DNA of 64,000 nucleotides, taken from NCBI GenBank assembly GCA_002914805.1, contig JXTB01000005.1, positions 2,330,586-2,394,585 on the forward strand, written 5' to 3'. Below the pieces are notes generated by a model, which worked only from the letters and a program-made list of their open reading frames with translations, ran no database searches and was not told the origin of the DNA. Shown here piece by piece: positions 10,238 through 22,299 of this stretch (the first letter of the stretch is position 1; the number at the start of each line of letters is the position of its first letter). The translations under genes were made by a program, and so were the position numbers. The stretch is from Parasponia andersonii. Taxonomy: Eukaryota; Streptophyta; Magnoliopsida; Rosales; Cannabaceae.

Positions 10238-11597
10238 GGCACCAATTTATTAGGTTTTTTTTTTTATTTATTTATACATAAGTATTAATTTAGCCAATAA
10301 AACTTTATTATGTATTTTTTTATAATAAAAAATAATAAAGAGAAATAACATTAATAATGCACGTCTTTTTGTGTACTTTTATTATACCCGTTAGATTACC
10401 ATTAAATGATAATCCAACGACTAAAAAGAAAATACCTATATATAAGTAAAAAAAAATATCTACTAGATTAGTAACATATATATATATATATTTAGGGTGA
10501 GATTTTAATGGAGATTTTTATTTTTTCTCCATAGATAGTTACTCTTATTTATACTGTTAGATTTTGATATGATGGTTATAATAATATTAGTAATTTTACT
10601 ATAAAAAATCTAATATAATTAAAACTTACTTAAATATAGGAAGTTATATACAACTTAATATGGGTAACATGTTTTTGACCTGATAAGTTGGACATGTTTT
10701 TTTTTTTGAACTCTTTTCTATTATTTTTTTTCTGTTTTTATTCCTATTACATAGTTGATTGATTTCTTATATTTTTATTCGTATTCCCTCTCATTTCTTA
10801 TCACTCAAGTATATTTTTCTTTCTTTTTTTAAATTCTTTTTCTATACGCTCTAATAACTTATTGTATAAGTTCTCTTCAAATTTAACTGAGTTACTTAAC
10901 TATCTTTTAAAATTCTTTTTTCTACATGCTTTTTTTCTCCCTTGGTTAATTATTTAATGAAAACAATTTTCTTTGACCACAATAGTTGTATAAATTTTTT
11001 ATTGTATAAATTATCTCTCTCTCTCTATAATTTCAGATTGCCTATTTACTTAATACTTTTTTCAATTTTTTACGAAGACTTATTTTAACCTAGGATAACA
11101 CTTCTTTCAAAATAATAATAATAAATCATAATAAAACAATAAGCCTTTTTTTTTTCCTGAATGGGAAACAATATATGTACAAGAAGATGATTAAAAGAGT
11201 GCAACTTCTATTAAGATATTTTGGGTAATAATTATAGTTCACTTGATTTTTTTATTTTTTTTAGTTACAGTCGTATGTACCTTTAGAAAAAAAGGAGTTA
11301 TATATATATATATATATATGAAAATTATATTAGGGTCTTATATGTATGAAAGCAATAAAGAGATTGATCTGATTTATATATATATATATATAAATAATTT
11401 TAAAACTAAACCATATATATAAAAATAATAAGTATTAATATTTTTTATCGAATCTTTTTCTTTAAAAAACCATTCTAAATTTTTTTTCATTAAAATGTCA
11501 TTAGGACAATATATTCCTACCTCAGTGAAAATTAGAATGAAAGGGATTCTCTAAAAGAATTAGAATAGAATAATTGTAGATAAAATTGACTGCTACT
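9258..11597. other. AT-rich intergenic sequence with microsatellites
   Basis: No gene recognised. (AT)n runs lie near 10208-10233, 10475-10490, 11300-11320 and 11375-11391, with a (CT)n run near 11011-11024. The stretch 9310-9545 is less AT-biased and holds a perfect palindrome (separate entry) but no convincing coding signal. Confidence 0.6.
9377..9402. repeat. Perfect 12-bp inverted repeat with a 2-bp spacer
   Basis: ATGTGCCCTATA is followed by GG and then by its exact reverse complement. Function unknown. Confidence 0.85.
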
Positions 11598-11927
11598 ACA
11601 AGTCATTTTTAACTTGGTCAAAATGCCTATCTATTGAGCATAAATAAAAATCTCTATTATATTCTGCCCCCCTATATATTTATATCTCTATAGTTAGTTA
11701 TTGTACATAAATACTTTGGATGAAACACACACTTTTGGATTTTGTTTGAATAATGCATAAATACAAGTCATTTTTAACTTGGTCAAAATATCTATCTATT
11801 GAGTATAAATAAAAATCTCTATTATATCCTCCCATATATTTATATCTCTATAGTTAGTTATTGTACACAAATACTTTAGATGAAATACACACTTTTAGAT
11901 TTTTTTTGAATAATGCGCATGTATTCG
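11598..11927. repeat. Tandem duplication, about 165-bp unit, two copies
   Basis: ACAAGTCATTTTTAACTTGG recurs at 11598 and 11763, and both copies continue through CTCTATAGTTAGTTATTG and an ACACACTTTTRGATTTT segment. The copies differ by scattered substitutions and small indels. Confidence 0.85.
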
Positions 11928-11944
11928 TTAAATGTGATAATACT

Positions 11945-12130
11945 ATTGCTATTAATTTGTCTAAAAACCCTATTTTACATTCATAAACTAAGCACATTGG
12001 TATTAGACATTATTTTACTGTTGGATTCTGTATGAATAATGAGGTAATAATGTTATTGCTATTAATTTGTCTAAAAACCCTATCTTGTATTAATAAACTA
12101 AGGATACTAGTATTAGACATCATTTTATTC
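11945..12130. repeat. Tandem duplication, about 108-bp unit, two copies
   Basis: ATTGCTATTAATTTGTC recurs at 11945 and 12053 with shared downstream sequence to the TATTAGACAT motif. It abuts the 165-bp duplication to its left. Confidence 0.8.
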
Positions 12131-13802
12131 GTGATCATATGTAAAAATGTAATATATTATGCTTAAATTTGAATATACCAAAACATAACTTGATGATACT
12201 TTTGCTAAGCCTCAAAGTGAAGAATGTTTTTGCATAATTTATAGAGAGCTAAGTATTGTTATTTTAACTGAATGAAATTTTTGTTGTTCAATTTATATGC
12301 TCGTTACTTTTCCAATTTATTTTGTGCAAATTATTCTTTTACTTAATTAACTTGTTAGTGATGAATAATATGTGTATTAATTGTTTGAATAATATTTCTT
12401 TAGTTCATATCTCTACATGCAATGCCACAAATTAAATCAAGGGATAAAGGGCATAAAAGATTGACTTGAAATTGGAACTAGTAAAGGTGTACAAATAAAC
12501 CATGAAACCGCAATCACAAAACCTTTATAAAACAAAATCGCGGATTTTGGGTCTCGTAATTCTCAAACTATAAAGAAACAAAATTACTAAAGCTGCACAA
12601 TAAAATCGCCATGAATCTCTTGTTGTAATTTATACCTTTTTGTTTTTGTGTAATATAATTGTAAAGGGTAGGATTATGCTAAATTCAATCCTTCATTACA
12701 GTTGCAAGCACCATATCGCAAGATGAATGTTAATAGATTAAGCACGTGTAAGTAGAAAATAATAAGAATTTATAGTTAATAGTAATTGATATTAAATAAC
12801 TGGTACTGATAGCCTAACCTCAGGCACAAAGGCAAAATCAAATGTGCTTGAATTATAAAAATGGCTTAACTTAAAACTTGAGGGGCATACTTGAAACTTT
12901 ATAAATTCAAAGGGGCAAAGGCTAAATTTAGAAGAGATAAAGATTAACTTTGGAAAATTAACATACTATTTGCGAGAAAAATAAAATTCAGGAGAGACAG
13001 CTGCCCCATCCTGAGTTGTATGTAATTTCACCTCTGCCTGAACTAATAATAATAGGTAAAACTGACCATTACAAAGGTCATCCATTCAGGCGATAATGAA
13101 GTAAAAGTTAAATTAAATAATATTAAAATGTTAGTGGAAATGAAGTTAGAAACTAAAAACTAAATTGCAAATGATAGAATAAGTTAAGCAAAGCAAAAAA
13201 GAGTAAGATGAAACAATTAAAAACTTCTAGAAGAATGAAATTCTCTCTTGATGGCAATTAATGTTTGTCATTTAGGATCATTGTTGTGTATTGGATTTTC
13301 CAGTGTGGAGTCCATCATTTATAGGCGACCACTTATAGGAATAGGCCTCAAAGTGTTGGCCCAATAAGAAAATGAGAAAGGGTTTCTAACACTTCTACTC
13401 AAAAAAAAAAAAAAAAAAAAAACAATTTACAAAATAGAGGAAACTACACAGGATATTTTTTAGGCATCCAACATAAGTTTATACCTTTTTTTCAAAACTT
13501 GTAACTTTAATATCTTTTTTAAAATTACTGAAGCTGCTTTGACTATTTTACCCTCATCTTATCTTTTTTCTCTCCTGAAGCCCATTAGGGACCTCATGAT
13601 CGATATTCCTCGTCAAGGCTTATCATCACCATCCATACTTGGTCCTTGCTAGGGTAATCGGCATAGTCTTTGTTGCCATGGTCACGCTCGGCGAAAGATT
13701 GGACACCGCTCTGCTGTTGGGCTACTTGATCGGTTTCTCGGCGGTGGTGGCCATCACAGAGGTGACGATTAATACTTGTGATTTTTTTCATCCTACCAAA
13801 AC
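12131..13802. other. Intergenic sequence, no clear gene
   Basis: AT-rich DNA with a poly(A) run at about 13401-13422. From about 13560 to 13800 base composition is richer in G and C. One + frame there is open for roughly 50 hydrophobic residues (VIGIVFVAMVTLGERLD and on), running up to the calmodulin-like pseudogene. I cannot assign it; it may be the badly decayed upstream part of that pseudogene or another captured gene piece. Confidence 0.5.
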
Positions 13803-14024
13803 TTAATGGCCAATATCATGAAGCCCAAGAACTTCAATCTCTAGGTCCATGGTATCTTCAAGGTCTTCGACAAAGACCCTACTGGTTTTTTGTCTACCAC
13901 TGAGCTTCGTCACATCGGCAAGAAGCTACCCATCGAATACGATGAGTGAATCTAGGAGGTCGAAATCGGGTCGAATTTAACGATTTTGTATTGACGATTT
14001 ATTCTGAAAACAGTGGCCAACTAA
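13803..14024 (+). pseudogene. Calmodulin-like protein (CML13/14-type) pseudogene, C-terminal half
   Basis: One + frame reads LMANIMKPKNF, then KVFDKDPTGFLSTTELRHI, then DE-stop-I-stop-EVEIGS, and ends at TAA (14022-14024). This follows the C-terminal half of plant CML13/14: the MKP segment, an EF-hand loop (DKDPTGFLSTTE, 12 residues ending in Glu), and the FDEWIREVDVGSDGKI segment. Stops replace the Arg of a DRQL-like stretch, the Trp of DEW and the Arg of IREV. The second EF loop is destroyed. The N-terminal half is not recognisable upstream, and a frameshift near 13800 is likely. CML13/14 are cytosolic EF-hand proteins, known as light chains of plant myosins and other IQ-motif proteins. No function is expected from this copy. 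Confidence 0.7.
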
Positions 14025-14333
14025 GCCATTGATGATGATGATGATGATGATGGATGGATTTAGTACAGTGGAGTAAATTTTTTTTCTTTTTTGTTTGTAG
14101 CTTTACGTTTATTTTGGATTCTATATTTTTGTTGTGAATATGATTTATGTTTTTAAATTTAGTTATGAAAATGATTTGAATTATTTAAGTAATGCTAATT
14201 ATGTGGGTTTTGATATCTTTTGTTAACAATATTATTGGTGTTCCTAATTTGTGGATACAGATCGTTTTATAAATTAATGGTATATTAATTTATTTTATTT
14301 GCTTAAAAGAAAAAAAAAAATTGTGGTATATTA
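14025..14333. other. 3' flank of the CML pseudogene with a (GAT)n microsatellite
   Basis: A (GAT)n run at about 14029-14053 follows the pseudogene stop. The rest is AT-rich, ending in the left target duplication of the LINE (GTGGTATATTA, 14323-14333). Confidence 0.6.
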
Positions 14334-14535
14334 CTAGCCAATATGGAAAATATAACTACATAAAGCGAGTTTAAGCTTGTTTAGAAGGCATAAAATTAGC
14401 CTGGTTTCGACCACTGTGGTGCTCCTTAGTAAAAGTTCTCTCTGGGAGCTCCTGTGAGAGTGAATATCTCCCTAAGGTTATCGAGTGAGATTTCTTTTTT
14501 TTTTTCTCCTCCTTTCAAATTATTGCAATTTTCAG

Positions 14536-15210
14536 ATGGAGGATATTGTCGGCTTGTGCAAATCCTTGAACATCTCTAAAGATGAAGAAAAGGAGCTGAG
14601 ATTGGATGATGATTTGTTAGCGGAGAACATAGTTGACTTGCAAACTAACCTAGTTGGGAAGATTCTCATCAATAAACCTTTCAATAGAGGAGTTTTCAAG
14701 AAAGTCCTACAGTATATCTGGGGTATGCATAAAGGAATCAATATCAAAGAGATAGGCCTCAATATTTTTGTCTTTTCTTTCAATTGTGGACTGGAGAAGA
14801 ATAGGGTCCTTGAAATTGAAACATGGAATTTTAACAAAGCCTTCTCAGTTTTGAAGGACTTTGACGGTCGCCGCGAGAGTCCTAGGAGTAGAGAATTTCG
14901 CTTTACCAAGTTTTGGATGCAAATGCACAATCTGCCACTTCATGGGATGACAGAGGTTGTGAGTCATTTCCTAGCAAACCAAATTGGTAAGTGCATCGAA
15001 GTTGAGAAGGATAGCAAAGGGAAGTGTTGGGGAGTTTGGGTTCTGATTGACATCTCCAAACCACTAAGGCAAGGTGCAAAGGTTCGCTTGGGTACAGGGG
15101 GCCCCACCAGTTTGGGTCGAGTTTAAACATGAAAAATTGCTTGATTTCTGTTTCTACTCCGGGATTATTGGACATACAGCGAATGAGGGTTCTATGGAGA
15201 GATCTCAATA
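14536..15210 (+). pseudogene. LINE ORF1 (DUF4283, zinc-knuckle protein), degraded
   Basis: The chosen start is the ATG at 14536 (MEDIVGLCKSLNI), which follows a TTGCAATTTTCAG leader. About 196 residues are open to a stop at 15124-15126. They show the DUF4283 pattern of plant LINE ORF1: WNFNKAFSVLKDF, then FWMQMHNLPLHGMTEVV, then GVWVLIDISKPLRQG. After the stop, similarity continues in other frames as a worn zinc-knuckle segment (LLDFCFYSGIIGHT), where the usual cysteines are partly lost. ORF1 proteins bind element RNA. Inactive copy. Confidence 0.8.
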
Positions 15211-15847
15211 GATGGTAGGCTCTACCAACTTTCAATTTAGGGAGTGGCTCAAGGGTTCCTCATTTCAAATATTTTTTGCCCAATCAAAAGTATTTGGTGT
15301 CTCATGGGGGCCTGCTCCAGAGAAGAAATTTGATGTGGTAGATAACAGGGGGCTTATTCCTTCGTTACTGGATTCCCAAAAAATTGTGGCTCCTATGCTG
15401 GCGGTGGAGGCTACAATTAGATAGTCAGCAGACATTGTTTTGGATATATTACCTAAATGCATTTCAAATTTGAATCAAAAGCATGTTGCATCCATCGAGT
15501 TCGTAGCAGAAATTGTAGGTAAAACCAAACCAATTGACTTCTCCTCTACACAACAACATAATGGGCCTCCCTAACTAGCTGGGTAGGAAAATGACTTATC
15601 TCATGTTTCTCTATCCCACAAAGCAAGCCACTGTCAAGACAATGGAACTGTTTATTTTCGACGACCAGCAATCTCTTTACCTCCTCCAAACATCCTCTCA
15701 AGAAATGGAAACCACTTGCCCAGAAAAAAGGTAATTCTTCTCTTCCTAAAAGCGAACCAGTTTCAGAGTAATGTCAGAAAAGAGGTCGGATTAATATAGA
15801 CATTAAGGGGAAGAGAGCCACACTGCGAGTCAGCCCCGCCGGTTATC

Positions 15848-18800
15848 ATGAATCTTATATGTTGGAATGTCTGAGGATTTGGAAATCTTTGGGCATTCAA
15901 TAGACTCCAGAAATAGCTCTGGAATTATTCCCTTGGATTATTGTTTATTTCGGAGTCTAAACTCAGGGGTAAACAAGCGGTAATTTTTAAAAGAAAGTTG
16001 GGATTTGTTAATGGATTTCATATGGATAGTGTGGGGAAGAATGGTGTCCTAGTCTTAATGATTGGGAAGTTTTTATTAGGAATTTTTCTAGTTTTCATAT
16101 TGATATGGTTGTCAAAGTTCCTAATAGATCTAGCCAGAGATTCACCGAAATTTATAAAAATTTAGAGAGAAAATTGAAGTGTTGCTCTTGGAACCTCTTA
16201 AGGCGTCTTAATTCTCATGGTCATCTTCCTTGGCTTATGAGTGGCGATTTTAATGAGATTTTAAGCTAGAATAATGAAGATGATGGAAATGATAATAATG
16301 CTAAAGATATGCAAAACTTCTAGGGAGTGTTGGAAGAATGTGGCCTTCTGGACTTGGGTTCCTCTGGCTTAAAGTTCTCATGGAATACCAAATAGGGTGA
16401 TGTAGCTAATATATAGGAGAGAATTGATCGCCTAGTGGCCAACCAGAAATGGTGTGACTGTCTTAATAATACGAGAGTTTTAATCGACACTACCAGGGTT
16501 CGAATCATCGAGTTTTATAGCTAGTTTTCAAGGAAGATAGTTTTGGAACTATTGGCAGTACTAGAAGGAAGCATCATTTTGCTTTTGAGCCTCTTTGGAC
16601 ACGTGATGAAGAGTGTAAAATAAGTTTGGAGAGGTTCGTAAGGTGGCGGTATCATGGAAAACTTCATTGCAAACCTTGAGTGCTGTGCTACGGAATTAGA
16701 TTTCTGGGAGAATAAAAAATTTGGCCATATCCCATCTAAACTAAAAGAAATCCAAACCGAAATAAAGGGGGTAAGTAAGGATGGTTGTAGCTCTTGGTCA
16801 TTGAATTGTCTCCAACAACTGAAAAAATCACGGGATAAGCTCTTTTTCATGGAGAAAGATTTATGGAGATAAAGAGCTCGTGCTGATTAATTAAAAATGG
16901 GGGATAAGAATTCTAGTTTCTTTCATCAAAAAGCCACTTAGCGGAGAAATAGGAATACAATTGTGGGACTTGAGAACCCGAATAGAGTTTAGTGTGAAAA
17001 CATGTCATAAGTGGTGAGTTCTATTGAAAGCCATTTTCGTGATATTTTCAAATCTAATTCTCCAAACCAGATTCAGATGGAAAAAGGTGACTGTTTGGTG
17101 GACACAAAAGTTTCTAATGAATGAATGACTTTCGATGGCCCCTTTTAGTGATGAAGAGATTAAGACAGCAACTTTTAACCTTCAAATGTTTTCATGCTTT
17201 GGTCTATCAAAAATATTGGAGTATAGTTAGAGGGGACGTTACAAGACTATACAGATAGGTTTTAACGGGCGAAGTTTCTATAAGGCCGTTGAACAAAACT
17301 CATGTGGTTCTTATCCCTAAAGTCAAGAGTCCTTTGAAGGTTTCAGATTACTGTCCCATCAGTCTATGCAACGTAGTCTATAAAGCAATCACTAAATGCC
17401 GAGTAAATAGAATTAAAAGTGTGCTCCCCTTTTTAATTCATGAGTCTCAAAGTGTTTTCGTACCGGGTGCTTAATTCTTGACAATATCACAGCAGCTTTC
17501 GAGCTAATTCATTCTCTCAGGAAAAAGATAAGGGAAAATAAAGAGTGGGTAGCTTTAAAACTTGATATGAGCAAAGCTTATAATAGAGCAGAATGGAGTT
17601 TTTGGCTTCAATGATGAAAAGAATAGGCTTTGTAGAAGGTTGGATTGAAGTAGTTATGGATTATGTCTTCAATTCTCGGTTCTCCTTCCTTATGAATGGG
17701 ACACCTTGTGGTGATGTTACTCCAACCCGAGGCCTTCGCCAAGGATTCCCCCTCTGACCATACCTTTTTGTTCTATGCGCTGAAGGCCTCTCAGCCTTGC
17801 TTCGAGATGCAGGAGGTCGAGGTCTCCAAACGAGGCTTTTCCAGCACCAAAAAAGGCCCCAACGTATCCCACTTTTTCTTTGCTGATGATAGTCTCTTAT
17901 TCTCTTGCGCCACTGTAGAGGAAGTCCAGAACCTAAAGGATATCTTGCAAACTTATGAGGAAGCATCTAGTCAAGTCATAAATAGGCAAAAATCCTCTAT
18001 CACTTTTAGTCCCAATATTCATGATGACCTTCGCATTTATTTACAAGGCATGCTTGGAGTGGGAACGCACATTCAACATGAGAAGTATTTGGGTTTACCT
18101 ACTTTTATTGGTAAAAACAAGCGAAAAGCCCTGAAGTCAATCAATGAGAAGGTTTGGAGAAAGCCCCATAGTTGGAAGGGGAATTTCTTCTCTGCTGGTG
18201 GCCGTGAGATCCTAATCAAAGGTGGTCCAATCAATCCCAGCTTATGCAATGTGTATGTCTAAACTCCCTATCACACTTTGTGAGGAATTACAGAGTATGA
18301 TGTCTAGATTTTGGTGGGGTGGAGATGAAGATAAACATAAAATGTACTGATGAAACTGAAACAAAATGTGCACTTGAAAGAAGCTTGGCAGAATTGGCAG
18401 CTTTTAATCAATCCTTACTTGCTAAACAAGTGTGGAGAATTCTTCATCACCCCGATACCCTTATGGCCAGAATTGTGAAGAACAAATACTTTCCAAATTC
18501 TCTCTCTCTAGATAATTCTGCTGGGAAGGGTTCATCATGTGTGTGGCAAGGGATTTTGTGGAGCGGAGATATATTGAGGAAAGGCATCCGCTGGAAGGTA
18601 GGCAAGGGGATCTCCATCAGAGCTTTTGAAGACACTAGTTTATCAAGACCTTCTCTTTTTCGCCCAATTACTAGACCAACTACTAGTTTTGAAGAAGTTA
18701 AGAGTTTCTGAGCTTTTATTATTAATAGAACATGGAATGGTGACAAGATTACAGAATTATTCTGAGAGATTGACCATGAAAAGGTTTTCAGTATCCCCTT

Positions 18801-19786
18801 AAGAAGAGGTGATGTGGAAGACAAACTAGTGTGGAATTTCGATAAGATGGGAATGTACATTGTTAAATCTGGGTATTGAGCTACTGGGGATGCTAAGATA
18901 AGCGAGGAGTGCTCCGAGGGACATTTAACTGGCTCGTGTTGGAACTAGTTCTACAAGCTTAAAACTCCCAACAAAGTTAAGGTTTTCATCCAGAGATGTT
19001 TTCTTGATATTATTCCCACCGTATTGAACCTTCATTTGAGGAAAATCTCTTGTTCCCTCATTTTTAAGTGTTGTCGTGACGGTGTAGAATCAACTTTGCA
19101 TACTATGATCAAATGTTCATGCACAGAAGCTGTCTGGGAAATTAACACATTTTGGGAAATCATCAAATGTTTCTTAGGCTATACCTTTTATGATTTCTTG
19201 ATCCAACTAAGGTCAAGACTTCGAACTGTGTTGGATAATTTTATGGTTTATTTAGTAAAACAAGAATCAAGAGTTACATGATAAGATTAGGGAGGCTAAA
19301 TCTTTGCTGGAAGATGCATCCATTTAGTGGCATGAATTCACTGGTTTTCATTGTCCTACCACAACAACAAGTCTTGCTCCCATTACCAAGCGTGATTATA
19401 AGTGGAAACCACTGGAGAGAGATTGTTTAAAGCTCAATATTGATGCCTCCACCATCTCGGGCTTCAGGCGTATCGGTATCGGGGCCGTCATCCGCGATCA
19501 CCGAGGCAGGGTAGCTATGGCAAAAAAGATGATTGGTCCTTTCACTGCATTCATAGCCGAGTGTCACGCTCTTCGAGTAGGGATTCGCTTCTGTGAGCAG
19601 TCCAACCTGAAGATCTCGGCCATCGAGACGGACGCTCTCAATGTGGCAGCGGCAGTCCACTCCTTCTCCCCTCTCTCAGAGGAGAGTTCTATTTTATCTG
19701 ATGTAAAACATCTGTTACAGAGCTTTAGTAATGTTGGCGTTAACTTCATCCCAATAGAGTCGCCCATAGCTCGCGTGGCCTTTTGA
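15848..19786 (+). pseudogene. LINE ORF2 (endonuclease, reverse transcriptase, RNase H), degraded
   Basis: Similarity begins at the ATG at 15848 (MNLICWNV). In order: endonuclease motifs SESKLRG and WLMSGDFNEIL (about 16230-16265); RT motifs VVLIPKVKSPLKVSDYCPIS (about 17305), TRGLRQGFPL, and FFADDSLLF with the catalytic FADD near 17880; a zf-RVT segment near 18950-19150; and an RNase H domain (LNIDAS, AECHALRVGI, IETDAL) ending at a stop at 19784-19786. Stops and frameshifts occur throughout. The RNase H domain is the best-preserved part, with all three acidic residues visible. Confidence 0.88.
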
Positions 19787-19937
19787 GTCTGATAAATACT
19801 TTATTTAGTTTGATTTTATTTCTGTTTGTATCCGTGACTCTGTAATGGAGGATTTATCCTCTTTGGCTTAATGTTTAGTTCCGGTTTGTTGTCAAAAAAA
19901 AAAAAAAAAAAAGAACAAAGAAGAAGAAGAAGAAGAA

Positions 19938-20159
19938 GTGGTATATTAATTATAGACATTGGTAAAACAATTATATATTATGGTATTATTAATTATACAT
20001 ACTAGTACTTAATTATATACATTAATAATCAATTATTCATCGTGATAAATTAATTATATTCTTCAGTAAATTAATTATTTACATCGATAAATTGATTATG
20101 TACCATGATAAATAAATTGTATATCATGGTAAATTAATTATATAGACCTAGTAATTAAA
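19938..20159. repeat. AT-rich short-period repeats after the LINE
   Basis: After the right LINE target duplication, units of about 30-36 bases built on GATAAATTAATTATAT recur irregularly to about 20150. No coding signal. Confidence 0.55.
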
Positions 20160-20650
20160 TGTTATATTATCTCATAATAATGATAAATAAGTAATTTATT
20201 ATGGGTATAATGGTAAATATACTACCGTCTTATAAGAAATTTTTTTTAAAAATTCTTAGTAAATAAATGATATAGTATGTAATAATAGTGATAAATAAGT
20301 AATTTATCAAAAGTATAATAGTAAATATACTACTGTCTATAAGTGATAAATTTTATTAAGACATAGCAAATAAATTATATACCACCTCATAGTAGTGATA
20401 ACTAAGTAATTTGTTATAGGTATAATGGCAAATATGCTACCGCCTTATAAGTACATTATTTTTAAGTTACCGTAAATAAATAATATACCACCCTATAGTA
20501 GTAGTAAATAAGTAATTTATTAGGAGTATAATAGTAAATATACTACCATCTATAAGCAATAAATTTTATTAAGTCATGAAAAATATATTATATATCACCT
20601 TTTGACAGTGGTAAATAAGTAATTTATTATGAATATAATTGATAAAAAAA
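20160..20650. repeat. AT-rich tandem array, about 107-bp unit, five copies
   Basis: The motif RATAARTAAGTAATTTAT recurs at about 20183, 20290, 20396, 20504 and 20611, each followed by GTATAATRGYAAATAT and TACYRYCTATAAG. The spacing of 106-108 bases is regular, so this is a true tandem array. The copies are diverged. Confidence 0.85.
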
Positions 20651-22299
20651 ATATTTAAGTCGTAGGAAATAATTTATATACTAGTTTATAATTATAGTAA
20701 ATAAATAATTGACTGAGGGTATAATGGTAAGTTCAAATAATTATTATTAAGAAATAAATATACTTGTTAATAAAATTAAAAAAGAGATATTTACTAAATC
20801 ATACCTTCAAAAGTAGGGTATTTTTGTTCAATCTCCTACAAAATATAGTGGGTCAAATTTTCTTTTTTCAATTCTTATATCGCTTTTTTTTTTTTAAAAA
20901 AAATACATACCACTTTGTAATATATGTTTAGAAAATACTATTTTTAAAATAGTTATTAGTTACTATTGTCAAAAAACTTGTTACTAATTACTAATTATCA
21001 ATTACAAATATATTTGATTACTAATTAATAGTGCTCGAAAATTGGTTACTAGTTACTATTTTAAAAAATGGTATTTTCTAAAATTTTTTCAAAAACTGAT
21101 ATTTAAAAAAAAATGTTGTACCTGNTATTTTTTAAAATTTTAATTATGGAATATATTATATTTTTATTTTTGGCCACATTTAATTATAAATTTTTGACCT
21201 TTATATTTTTGAGCTTGCTCATATACTAAGTTTTGGGTTAAAAAATGGTCAAATAATTATTTCTAATTCTTTTTTGAAATAACTAATCAGCCCTATTTTC
21301 AATTCTTTTCTGAAAACACTTTACAGCCCTATGTCTAACTGGGGAAATTAGGCGTAGTACGACATTTTGGCCAAAAATTTTGTATATACAATGTAAAATT
21401 ATGTTTATACGGTGCCCAGAGTTTAAATGAAATATATACCTCCTTTCAAATTTTTTTTTTTAATTTTACAGCCCTTGACGTCAGTTTTCAGGGACGATAT
21501 TTTTTTTATGGTGCTTGCGCATGTCAGACACATTGATGCTCTACAGTTTTTTTTTAGTCTTTTTATTCGTTTTTTTATTCTGTCTTTTTCTATTAATGTT
21601 CTTTCGGATGGATTTTATTTTTTTAATGATATATTTAGTTTTCTTTTATTTTTTTGGATATTATGTTTTAAGTTTTTGAATCCCTTACTGTGTGTTTTAA
21701 CTATTTTTAGGATAGAAGTACAACATTCTAAAATATAATTATTTTTTGAATTCAAAAAAAGAATTAACTTTTCAGGATAAAGTTTTATTTCTCTTTGAAT
21801 ATTTCTATACAGTTTTTGATTAACCTTTTAAATCTTCTTTTTTAAAGAAAAAACATTTTCTCTTTTATTTTTTATTTTGAATCACTTTGTTTAGTATAGA
21901 ATAATTTTTTTTCGAATAGAATAAAGAATGACCTTTTTTAAGGATAAATTTAGTCTTTTACTTATTTTTATATAGTTTAAGTATTTATAGGAGATTCTTT
22001 GGAAAAAAAAAACTGTGTCTAAGATATTAAGCTATTACATGGTTATATGTGTTATCTGGGAGAATTTAAAATGATCTTTAGTGTTCCTTATTGTCACAAA
22101 TAAAAAAATAAATTCGTACATACTTGCCAAATGCTTCTTATTCGGTAAATAAAAAAAAATTCTTTAAGTACCTTATTTGGTTATCATAAATATCTAATTA
22201 TACTATTTAAAAAAAAATACCACAGATATTTTATCTAGTTACTATAAGTATCATATTCGGTTATAATGTGTATTTCATCCGATAACCATAAATATTGTG
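20651..22299. other. AT-rich intergenic sequence; decayed MITE-like copy near 20837-21140
   Basis: The part 20837-21140 shares motifs, inverted, with the MITE at 6944-7216. An open frame at 21427-21738 is Phe/Ile/Leu-rich with no family likeness and is most likely chance. One N is at 21125. A short stretch near 21297-21360 resembles 41355-41430. Confidence 0.5.

Larger units (their letters stand above)
14334..19937 (+). mobile_element. L1-type LINE retrotransposon (non-LTR), full length but decayed
   Basis: The element has ORF1 (DUF4283 with a remnant zinc knuckle), ORF2 (endonuclease, reverse transcriptase, zf-RVT, RNase H), a 3' end of the usual plant type (GGATTTATCCTCTTTGGC) and a poly(A) tail at about 19895-19913 followed by an (AAG)n run. 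Perfect 11-bp target duplications GTGGTATATTA flank it at 14323-14333 and 19938-19948. Both ORFs carry many stops and frameshifts, so it cannot move now. Confidence 0.92.

Noticed and set aside
13594..13791. 65-codon open frame on the - strand beside the CML pseudogene
   Set aside because: No likeness to a known family; the + strand explains the neighbouring sequence better.
21427..21738. 103-codon hydrophobic open frame
   Set aside because: Made of poly(T)/AT-rich sequence giving Phe, Ile and Leu; no start context and no recognisable family.
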